Assembly: GCA_001469005.2 (NCBI GenBank)
Contig: LNZD02000101.1
Coordinates: forward strand, 11,202-48,000
Reading direction: 5' to 3'
Origin: SAR324 cluster bacterium lautmerah10
GTDB taxonomy: Bacteria > SAR324 > NAC60-12
DNA: 36,799 nt
In this document: positions 1-6,664 of the stretch, one piece after another
Numbering within the stretch: the first letter of the stretch is position 1
Layout: the number at the start of each line of letters is the position of its first letter
Program-made: the position numbers and the translations under genes
Notes under the pieces: generated by a model
The model's database searches: none
The model's input: the letters and a program-made list of their open reading frames with translations, nothing else
Told to the model about the DNA's origin: nothing

Positions 1-1842
1 GTGAAACTTCATGGTGGTTATCTCAGTGAGGGTGACACGATCACCATCATCTTCGGCGATCGTTCAGGTGGCTCCCCGGGGATGAAACTCCAGACTTTCT
101 GCGAACCGGGTTTCGAATTCAAGGTATTGGCCGATGTCTGCGCGGTTGGACACTATTTTCCTCTTCCGGAGACTCCGCACATTTCCATTGTTCCCGGAGA
201 AGTGCATGAATGGAAAGCGGTTCTGCCTTCTCTGAGAAGAATCGGGGAACCTTTTCGCCTAGGCTTGAAAGCCGAGGATCTTTGGGGAAATCCCACCGAC
301 CGTGCCTGTGAAACCCTTTTCCTGGAAAGCAGTCATCCTGTCCAGGGACTTCCTGAAACCGTTTCCTATCCGCTTGGAAAGAAATCTCTGGTCCTTGAAG
401 GATTAGTAGTTGAAAAGCCCGGGGTGGTACGGATTCTGGTCAAGAGTGAGGAAGAAAAAGTCCTTGCCGAAGCCGGTCCGTTGCTGATCCAAGAAGAAGG
501 GTTCTCCGGATATTGGGGCGACCTCCATGGCCAAAGCGGCGAAACCATCGGCCTCACCACATCACGACAGTATTTTGATTTTGCCCGGAACAAATCCTTT
601 CTGGATGTGACCAGCCATCAGGCCAATGATTTCCAAGTCAACAATGCATTCTGGAAATACCTGAACCAACTCACTGAAGAATATCATGAGGATGGAAGAT
701 TTGTCGTATTCCCGGGTTATGAATGGTCTGGCAACACCGCCGTGGGCGGCGACCGCAATGTTTTCTTTCGGGATGAAGGACGGCAAATCCGAAGATCATC
801 CCACGCCCTGCTAAGCGATCGTTCCGACCTGGAAACGGATGCCCCAACTGCATCAAAGCTTTTTGAAGCACTTCAAGAAGAGGACTGTGTCGTATACGCC
901 CATGTTGGAGGAAGATATGCGGACATCAGCCAGGCTCATGATCCCCGTCTCGAAACAGCGATGGAGATCCATTCGGCCTGGGGCACCTTCGAGTGGCTGC
1001 TCACCGATGGATTCCCCTTAGGTCATCGTTCGGGTGTGGTCTGCAACAGTGACGGACATAAAGGCCGTCCCGGAGCCAGTTATCCTGGAGCCGCGACATT
1101 TGGCGCCTATGGCGGTTTAACCTGTTTTCTAACCAATGACCTGACACGGGATGGAATCTTCGAATGCCTCCGGTCTCGCCATCATTACGGAACCACAGGA
1201 TGCAGGATGCATCTCGAAGTGAAGGCCCACTTTAAGGAACAAGCCATCTTCTACCATCAGGACCCTAAAGCCTATCGGGATCCGAGAACCTCAAAGGTCC
1301 GGGAAGTGATGATGGGAGATATTGTTGAGACCCGAGAAAATGAAGTCATGCTCAGCCTGAAAATCCTGGCCCATGCTCCGCTGGAACGGGTCGAGAGGCA
1401 GACCTCCTGGAAAGGACGGGCTGACTTCCGGCATTGCCGAATCCTGAAAATGAAAAAGATTAACGCCTGGAATCATGAAAAACGGTTGCAAACCTGCGGA
1501 ACAAAGAGTGTCGAATGGGATGCCGTGACCACTGGAAATTTTGGTGGTTTTGATGTCTGGCTAGAAGAAGGAGACAACGCTGAACTGGATCTCGCTTCAA
1601 ATCACGGTAGTCTTCGGATACCGTTGAACCAAATCGATCTCGAAGATCATGTCCTTGATGCCGGAGGACTTGAAAGGCAGATCCGTGTTTTCAGACTTCC
1701 CGAAATCAACCCTCACCGCGAAATCGAACATCATCTCCAGATTCCCCTCAAACCCAACCAGGATAATCCACTCTGGGTTTGTGTCACCACCGAAGATGGA
1801 TTCCAGGCATGGAGCAGCCCGATCTTTGTGATCCCGTCTTAA
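1..1842 (+). CDS. DUF3604 domain protein, 5'-truncated by the window edge
   Basis: Open from base 1 to the TAA at 1840-1842 (613 codons visible). The sequence is already in conserved family text at the edge (GGYLSEGDTITIIFGDRSGG, residues about 5-24), so the true start almost certainly lies outside the window and the GTG at base 1 should not be trusted. The middle carries the block expected of DUF3604 proteins, which resemble PHP-type metal-dependent hydrolases: YWGDLHGQSGET (about 171-182), DVTSHQAND (about 203-211), FPGYEWSG (about 238-245) and CNSDGHKGRPG (about 349-359). Its His and Asp residues could bind metals. No substrate is established that I can name; the family is common in marine bacteria, often near sulfatases, and a broken sulfatase lies at the other end of this window. 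A strong terminator follows. Family assignment is confident; the function is unknown. Confidence 0.85.
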   Translation: MKLHGGYLSEGDTITIIFGDRSGGSPGMKLQTFCEPGFEFKVLADVCAVGHYFPLPETPHISIVPGEVHEWKAVLPSLRRIGEPFRLGLKAEDLWGNPTDRACETLFLESSHPVQGLPETVSYPLGKKSLVLEGLVVEKPGVVRILVKSEEEKVLAEAGPLLIQEEGFSGYWGDLHGQSGETIGLTTSRQYFDFARNKSFLDVTSHQANDFQVNNAFWKYLNQLTEEYHEDGRFVVFPGYEWSGNTAVGGDRNVFFRDEGRQIRRSSHALLSDRSDLETDAPTASKLFEALQEEDCVVYAHVGGRYADISQAHDPRLETAMEIHSAWGTFEWLLTDGFPLGHRSGVVCNSDGHKGRPGASYPGAATFGAYGGLTCFLTNDLTRDGIFECLRSRHHYGTTGCRMHLEVKAHFKEQAIFYHQDPKAYRDPRTSKVREVMMGDIVETRENEVMLSLKILAHAPLERVERQTSWKGRADFRHCRILKMKKINAWNHEKRLQTCGTKSVEWDAVTTGNFGGFDVWLEEGDNAELDLASNHGSLRIPLNQIDLEDHVLDAGGLERQIRVFRLPEINPHREIEHHLQIPLKPNQDNPLWVCVTTEDGFQAWSSPIFVIPS

Positions 1843-1864
1843 TCAATTTGTTGAAGTTGGCAGG

Positions 1865-1893
1865 ACCGAAAAGTTTCAGAACTTTTCGGTTTT
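1865..1893 (+). terminator. Intrinsic terminator after the DUF3604 gene
   Basis: A perfect 11-bp stem (ACCGAAAAGTT at 1865-1875, AACTTTTCGGT at 1880-1890) closes a TCAG loop, with four T residues at 1890-1893 on the plus strand. It starts 23 bases after the DUF3604 stop codon. The loop also holds the TGA of the opposing gene that ends at 1876. On the minus strand the hairpin is not followed by a T run, so it is best read as a plus-strand terminator that may also stabilise the 3' end of the opposing transcript. Confidence 0.85.
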
Positions 1894-2706
1894 ACAGATG
1901 ATGATCACTAACGAATCATCATGGAGGTCCACGATGAAAACCCCGTTTTTAAGAAGAGAGAAAGATTTGGCTGTGGTGCTGAAAAGATAGTCTTCCAAAT
2001 GGTACACCGTTTCACGGTCCAATGCCGGGGTGCCGCAATGGAAACGGTGGATTTCCAGTGAATCTCCTAAAGCCTGTGAATGCAGCATTAACCGGATATC
2101 CTCACCGCTATGGCGGATCTGAAACTCATTGTAGGAAGTGTTTCTCTGAATATCGTTTATTTTTTTTATGATTTCATCAGAAACCGTAGTGCTGAAAACG
2201 GTATCTGAATTGTTTTCATTAAAACGGCTGAGGAAGGAAACCGGTTTATCTAAAATACTGAAGGAAACCCCGATCGGTTGGGGCTCCTCTTTTCGGGTGG
2301 CCTGGTAATAAAAGTTCTGGTTCCTGACTAAAAGCTGAATGTTCTTCTTGAGGTTGATCTTTTTCTTAAGAATCGATGAAAGTTCTTCATTAACTTCAAA
2401 TCCGATGCCTGAAATTCCTGAAATGAGCGTATTCGGATTGATGTAGAAAAGTTTGTGATCTGCACTCTCGTAAATGAAATAACTTTTGCCCCGGATGGTT
2501 TCCATGATCACCTTCCCAGATAACCCTCCGTTGAGGTCATGGAGATTCTGGGTGATTCTTGGGGTGATCACCAAATGTTCAAAACTGAGGATCGAATCGG
2601 GTTCAATGACCTCAAAAAGTTTAAGATCCTGTTGCTGATACCTGGAATTCTTCTTGATAAAATCTTTAAGCCAACTCTGAAGGATGTCTTTGAGCCAACT
2701 GTTCAT
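1876..2706 (-). CDS. Hypothetical protein (276 aa)
   Basis: Complete 276-codon ORF starting at ATG 2706; the upstream in-frame stop lies at 2725-2727, so the start cannot be far from this ATG. I do not recognise the family. There is no signal peptide or membrane segment. The N-terminus is lysine-rich and carries a short internal duplication (SWLKDIL then SWLKDFI), which comes from a 24-bp tandem repeat in the DNA. The rest alternates short hydrophobic strands with charged turns and contains one RFHCGTPALDRET segment near residue 225. A 51-codon ORF overlaps its 5' end by 41 bases in another frame. The gene converges on the DUF3604 gene, and its stop codon sits in that gene's terminator loop. 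It reads as a real but lineage-restricted gene. Confidence 0.6.
   Translation of the reverse strand: MNSWLKDILQSWLKDFIKKNSRYQQQDLKLFEVIEPDSILSFEHLVITPRITQNLHDLNGGLSGKVIMETIRGKSYFIYESADHKLFYINPNTLISGISGIGFEVNEELSSILKKKINLKKNIQLLVRNQNFYYQATRKEEPQPIGVSFSILDKPVSFLSRFNENNSDTVFSTTVSDEIIKKINDIQRNTSYNEFQIRHSGEDIRLMLHSQALGDSLEIHRFHCGTPALDRETVYHLEDYLFSTTAKSFSLLKNGVFIVDLHDDSLVIIICKTEKF
2664..2700. repeat. 24-bp-period tandem repeat inside the start of the 276-aa gene
   Basis: The 13-mer CTTTAAGCCAACT at 2664-2676 recurs as CTTTGAGCCAACT at 2688-2700, one base different, with a 24-base period. In the 276-aa protein it gives the repeated SWLKD(I/F) unit of eight residues. It looks like a recent in-frame duplication. 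Confidence 0.6.
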
Positions 2707-2821
2707 CCGGAACCAGGCAGAGTTTCACCTGTTCGATATCCAGAGTGTGAGGCATCTCTGAACTGACCAGGCAGCTTGTATAAATTTTAAAGAGTTTTTC
2801 GTCCTGTTGCTTCAATTCCAT
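2666..2821 (-). CDS. Small ORF (51 aa) overlapping the start of the 276-aa gene
   Basis: ATG at 2821, TAA at 2666-2668. The product begins MELKQQDEKLFKIYTSC, is hydrophilic and contains three Cys/Met-flanked hydrophobic turns. It overlaps the next gene by 41 bases in a different frame. There is no convincing Shine-Dalgarno sequence upstream. It could be a small independent protein, a leader coupled to the 276-aa gene, or the true N-terminus of that gene separated by a frameshift. I cannot distinguish these from one sequence. Confidence 0.3.
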   Translation of the reverse strand: MELKQQDEKLFKIYTSCLVSSEMPHTLDIEQVKLCLVPDEQLAQRHPSELA

Positions 2822-2987
2822 GATGCAACTGTTCGCTAGAAGTGGGGGTTCCTGCTAAATGCTTCCTGCTTTCAGGGAAATGCTTTTTCTTAACCTGGTT
2901 GCTTCAATCTCAAATCATCCAAAGAAGTATTCATCTTACAATATTTTTTGCGAAGTTGAATTTCTTTTGGCGGATCCTCTCAGAAAT

Positions 2988-3269
2988 TTAAACCTTCCCG
3001 TTGATCTCGTCTCTCCAGACTTTGGAGGGACGAAAGGTGACTACCTGTCTTGCAGAGATAGTATAGTCCTGTTTGTTTTTCGGATCTCTGCCCGGACGTG
3101 AAGATTTTTGGCGCAGTTGAAATTTCCCTAAACCAGTGATCAAAACATCCTCTCCGTTTTCCAGGGTCTGTTTCATGATTTCCAGCAACTCGTTGACCAA
3201 CTGTTCTGCTTCACCAAACTGAAGTCCTGTTTCCAGTTGTATAGCACGGACGATATCAACTTTTACCAT
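2988..3269 (-). CDS. ihfA: Integration host factor alpha-like / HU-family DNA-bending protein
   Basis: 93-aa protein of the HU/IHF family, the normal length. It binds DNA as a dimer and bends it, serving recombination, replication initiation and sigma-54 promoter activation. Visible signatures are the N-terminal helix pair (MVKVDIVRAI, residues 1-10), GEDVLITGLGKFQLR (about 38-52), the arm segment SSRPGRDPKNKQDY with the conserved intercalating Pro, and ARQVVTFRPSKVWR near the end. The ARxVVTFRPS ending is closer to IhfA than to HU. The ORF extends 28 codons further upstream to ATG 3353, but that extension is unlike the family; ATG 3269 has GGAG about 8 bases upstream (CTGGAGACTGG) and gives the family-typical N-terminus. 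No partner ihfB is in the window, so it could work as a homodimer. Confidence 0.88.
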   Translation of the reverse strand: MVKVDIVRAIQLETGLQFGEAEQLVNELLEIMKQTLENGEDVLITGLGKFQLRQKSSRPGRDPKNKQDYTISARQVVTFRPSKVWRDEINGKV

Positions 3270-3719
3270 TCCAGTCTCCAGATTAAATGCAGTTGCTGGA
3301 CTTTCAAACCGTTTCTCTCCAGGAAAATTCCTTGAATTTTCAACACACCGCAAGTTTGTTGATCAGGATTTTCTGACAAATCCCAAAACTTGGAAAAATC
3401 AACTATATCCATCCGTGAAAGTGACTACAACATTTTTTTGTGTTTAATATCAATAAATTCAGGTTTTTGACTCAAAAAAAGACTCTAAGATTCCGTTTTC
3501 CACAACTCTGCACTGAAACAGAGTTTCATGAAAAACCTGATTATCCAGATATTTTTTTAGTTTTGTTCGGCTCTCATTCCGCAAAAAGTTTCGACTTTTC
3601 CGGAGACCATTCACTATATTGATTTGCCAGCAAGACGGTTTTTTCAACGTTATTCTGAAATAAAATGATTTTCCAGCCTGTTGTTTTTTTACTTCCACTC
3701 CAAGTCAAAGACGAGAAGT
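3270..3719. other. 450-base intergenic region, ihfA / FxLYD gene (divergent)
   Basis: AT-rich stretch between two divergently transcribed genes, so promoters for both should lie here. It contains several T and A runs and one short inverted repeat, TGAAAC-AGA-GTTTCA at 3514-3528. Open frames of 60-80 codons occur on both strands but have no recognisable content and no good ribosome binding site. I see no RNA gene and cannot name a convincing promoter. Confidence 0.5.
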
Positions 3720-4169
3720 ATGGATGAGCCAAAAGTGATACCATCCAAATTTCGGATTCCACTGCTGATTGGGCTGGTCCTGGTTTTAGCAAGTGGAGCA
3801 GTGCTCTATATTCAGCAACAGAAGAAATCAGAGCTCGACGCAGCCATCGAACTGGTGAAGATCTCAAATTTGAGGATCGGGGTTGGCAGTTATGGGAATC
3901 AGGAAGGCACAGGACTTTTTGGAAACCTCCATAACGAAGGCGATGAAATCATCTCTATTGCGACCCTGCAGGTGGCTTTCCTGGACGATTCGGGAGAGAC
4001 CCTCAAGTTTCATGAGTTTTCGCCAGTGAACCGTTTTTCATGGATGGACCCGAAACCATTAAAGCCTGGTGAATCAAAAGAATTTGGATTGCTGCTCGAT
4101 GAGATTGTTCCGGAAAACTGGGCCGGTGGATATGAAGTGAAAGTCAGCAAACTGGTCTTCAAACAGTAA
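3720..4169 (+). CDS. Membrane-anchored FxLYD-like protein (149 aa)
   Basis: Start chosen at ATG 3720 (MDEPKV) rather than the earlier ATG 3681, because the short N-terminal tail followed by one membrane segment (about residues 11-31, IPLLIGLVLVLASGAVLYI) is then typical of a single-pass anchor. The soluble part, which would be periplasmic, resembles the FxLYD/beta-sandwich pattern: LFGNLHNEGDEIISIATLQV, a strand with FLDDSGETL, then PLKPGESKEFGLLL. Such domains are small extracytoplasmic beta folds with no catalytic role known to me. It ends 10 bases before the acetoacetyl-CoA synthetase gene, so the two are probably co-transcribed. Fold assignment is by pattern only; function unknown. Confidence 0.65.
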   Translation: MDEPKVIPSKFRIPLLIGLVLVLASGAVLYIQQQKKSELDAAIELVKISNLRIGVGSYGNQEGTGLFGNLHNEGDEIISIATLQVAFLDDSGETLKFHEFSPVNRFSWMDPKPLKPGESKEFGLLLDEIVPENWAGGYEVKVSKLVFKQ

Positions 4170-4179
4170 TTGGCAAAAA

Positions 4180-6144
4180 ATGATGAAATCCTCTAATGAA
4201 CTCAAACCCCTTTGGACTCCTGATCCTAAAAATGTGTTGAAGACCAACCTCAGTCTTTTCGGAAACAAGGCTGCGGCAAAATATGGTTTCAAGGAAGGAG
4301 ATTATGAAAGCCTTCACCGCTGGTCCATTGAACAACCGGAGCAATTCTGGGAGGAAGTCTGGACCGATGCAAAAGTGATTTACTCAAGAACCTATGAAAG
4401 GGTAATGGGGCCACCAATGATGCCGGGGACACGGTGGTTTGAGGGTTCTCAACTGAATTTTGCAGAAAATCTGCTGGAACGAGGAAAGGATGAGGATCAG
4501 GCAATTCGATTCACGGGAGAGACAGGGAAAAATTCCATTTTGACCCGCAAGGAGTTGAAAACTGCAGTTGCACGGTGCGCGGCAGGATTGAAGGATGCAG
4601 GAGTAAAGAAGGGAGACCGGGTTGCAGCAGTGGTTGCCAATTGTCCAGAAGCCGTGATTGGCGCACTTGCAAGTGCATCGCTGGGTGCTGTTTGGTCGTC
4701 CTGTTCCCCGGATTTTGGCATCAGCGGGATTCACGACCGGCTTGGGCAAATCGAACCGAAAATTCTTATCACGGTCAATGCCTACTACTACAACGGAAAG
4801 GAACATTCCTGCCTGGAAAAAATTCGGGAGGTTTTAAAGCAGATTCCCTCGATCCGGAAAACGGTCGTGGTGCCCTTCACGGATTCCTCCATCCCGTTTG
4901 AAAAGAATGAGGTGGATTGGAATGAGTTTCTGAACCGTGATGAAGAACGACCGGATTACGTCCCGTTGGATTTTGATCACCCTCTCTACATCATGTATTC
5001 CTCGGGAACGACCGGGCTGCCCAAATCCATTGTTCATGGAGCAGGCGGAACCCTTATGAAACACCTCACCGAACAGCGCTATCACGGTGATGTGAAACCG
5101 GGCGATCGGCTATTTTACTTCACTACCTGCGGCTGGATGATGTGGAACTGGTTGATCAGTGGACTCGCCTGTGGAGCATGCCTTGTCCTCTACGACGGAT
5201 CTCCAGGCTTCCCAGGAATGGATCGGATGTGGAAATTGATCGATGACGAGCAAATCACCCATTTCGGCACCAGCCCTAAATTTTTGGGAGCGATTGAAAA
5301 ATCCGGATACGATCCCTCCAGTGAACATGATCTTAGTTCGCTGAAAGCGTTTTTTTCCACGGGTTCCCCCTTGCCGGAAAACCTCTTCGAATGGTTCTAT
5401 GAAAAAGTCCATCCTGGAATTCCATTGATGTCGATTGCTGGCGGTACGGACCTGATCGGATGTTTCATGGGAGGAAATCCCAATCTCCCTGTGTATTCCG
5501 GAGAGCTTCAGTGCAAAGGCCTCGGCATGGACACCCGAGCTTTTGATCCTGAGGGGAATTCAGTTCTTGAGGAAAAAGGAGAACTCGTCTGTTGTGCGCC
5601 GTTTCCCTCGATGCCGATCAAATTCTGGAACGATCCGGGTGACGCCAAATATCAAAAAGCCTATTTCGAACGCTTCCCGGGAGTCTGGACCCATGGTGAT
5701 TTCATTGAAATCACTGGAAGGGGAGGAGTGATCATTTACGGACGCAGTGATACGGTCCTCAACCCGGGCGGGGTCCGTATCGGTACCGGAGAAATCTACA
5801 GGCCTGTTGAGGAAATGGAGGAAGTCGTGGACAGCCTTGTGGTGGGGCAACCCTGGCAGGGTGATGTCCGTGTGGTGTTGTTTGTGGTTCTCCACGAAAA
5901 CTTTGAACTGAATTCCGACTTAATTGCCAGAATCAAAACCAACATCAGAACCTATGCGACTCCCAGGCATGTTCCAGAGGTCATCCTGGAAATTCCTGAT
6001 GTGCCTCGAACGATCAGTGGCAAAAAAGTTGAAAAGGCGGTTATTAAGGTTATTAAAGGCGAAGAGGTCGATAACACTTCCGCTCTTGCCAACCCGGAAA
6101 GTCTAGAAGTTTTTGAGAATCTTCGTCAGTCTTTGATGAGCTGA
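4180..6144 (+). CDS. aacS: Acetoacetyl-CoA synthetase
   Basis: 654-aa adenylate-forming enzyme that activates acetoacetate with ATP and CoA to acetoacetyl-CoA (EC 6.2.1.16), linking ketone-body or polyhydroxybutyrate breakdown to acetyl-CoA. Length matches the family. The N-terminal block (PLWTPDPKNV, NFAENLL) is typical of AacS and distinguishes it from acetyl-CoA synthetase. The ATP-binding loop is YSSGTTGLPKSIVHG (about 273-287), followed by TTCGWMMWNWL, SIAGGTDLIGCFMG and THGDFIE. The C-terminal ISGKKVEKAV contains the catalytic lysine region. Start is ATGATG at 4180/4183; either codon may be used. It lies 10 bases after the FxLYD gene and 99 bases before bolA on the same strand. Confidence 0.93.
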   Translation: MMKSSNELKPLWTPDPKNVLKTNLSLFGNKAAAKYGFKEGDYESLHRWSIEQPEQFWEEVWTDAKVIYSRTYERVMGPPMMPGTRWFEGSQLNFAENLLERGKDEDQAIRFTGETGKNSILTRKELKTAVARCAAGLKDAGVKKGDRVAAVVANCPEAVIGALASASLGAVWSSCSPDFGISGIHDRLGQIEPKILITVNAYYYNGKEHSCLEKIREVLKQIPSIRKTVVVPFTDSSIPFEKNEVDWNEFLNRDEERPDYVPLDFDHPLYIMYSSGTTGLPKSIVHGAGGTLMKHLTEQRYHGDVKPGDRLFYFTTCGWMMWNWLISGLACGACLVLYDGSPGFPGMDRMWKLIDDEQITHFGTSPKFLGAIEKSGYDPSSEHDLSSLKAFFSTGSPLPENLFEWFYEKVHPGIPLMSIAGGTDLIGCFMGGNPNLPVYSGELQCKGLGMDTRAFDPEGNSVLEEKGELVCCAPFPSMPIKFWNDPGDAKYQKAYFERFPGVWTHGDFIEITGRGGVIIYGRSDTVLNPGGVRIGTGEIYRPVEEMEEVVDSLVVGQPWQGDVRVVLFVVLHENFELNSDLIARIKTNIRTYATPRHVPEVILEIPDVPRTISGKKVEKAVIKVIKGEEVDNTSALANPESLEVFENLRQSLMS

Positions 6145-6243
6145 TGGGCCAAATCTGCCTTTGTCTGTGAATATCTGGATTGCTCCAAAGGAGTTTTCAG
6201 AGGATCCAAAATCATCATTCCACGATTCAAGTTGAAATAAGCC

Positions 6244-6555
6244 ATGGCGGTGATTGAAAACCAGATCGAAACCAAGTTAACTTCCGCATTCCAGCCTGCA
6301 TTTCTGGACGTGGAAAACGAAAGCCACAAACACAACGTACCTCCGGGTTCAGAATCCCATTTCCGGGTGACGGTCGTTTCAGAAGAATTTGAGGGAATGT
6401 CTCTGGTGAAGCGGCATCAGAAAATCAATGAAGTTCTCATGGATGAACTCAAGGGGCCGGTTCATGCCCTTTCTATCCGGGCAAAAACCCCTGAACAGTG
6501 GGAAGAAAATGCGAACCTGATTCAACCTACTCCTGATTGCAGGGGAGGTGGTTGA
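6244..6555 (+). CDS. bolA: BolA family protein
   Basis: 103-aa protein matching the BolA fold: IETKLTSAFQPAFLDVENES, the conserved H(K)HN segment, SHFRVTVVSEEFEGMSLVKRHQKINEVL and a final helix ending in GPVHALSIRAKTPEQW. BolA proteins work with monothiol glutaredoxins in iron-sulphur cluster handling and stress response; the His and the RHQ(K)IN helix are the recognised family features. It follows aacS by 99 bases and may share its transcript. No glutaredoxin gene is adjacent. Whether it is BolA or the IbaG-type paralogue cannot be settled, though the length and the SHFRV motif suit BolA. Confidence 0.88.
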   Translation: MAVIENQIETKLTSAFQPAFLDVENESHKHNVPPGSESHFRVTVVSEEFEGMSLVKRHQKINEVLMDELKGPVHALSIRAKTPEQWEENANLIQPTPDCRGGG

Positions 6556-6566
6556 CAACAATATTG

Positions 6567-6592
6567 GTTTATTTAGCAGGACAGAAATAAAC
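6567..6592. repeat. AT-rich inverted repeat between convergent genes
   Basis: GTTTATTT at 6567-6574 and AAATAAAC at 6585-6592 form perfect 8-base arms around a 10-base loop. It lies 12 bases after the bolA stop in the convergent gap that ends at 6665. The stem is weak and not followed by a T run, so it is at best a poor terminator or mRNA 3' structure. Confidence 0.35.
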
Positions 6593-6664
6593 TGCTGAAT
6601 GGCCGCCGAAATGACTCGGGAAAGATGAGAAGCATCTGAGGAATTTTGAGTTGTTAACAGAGCT

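Noticed and set aside
3459-3698. 79-codon minus-strand ORF between ihfA and the FxLYD gene
   Set aside because: No recognisable content and no ribosome binding site; composition follows the AT-rich intergenic background.
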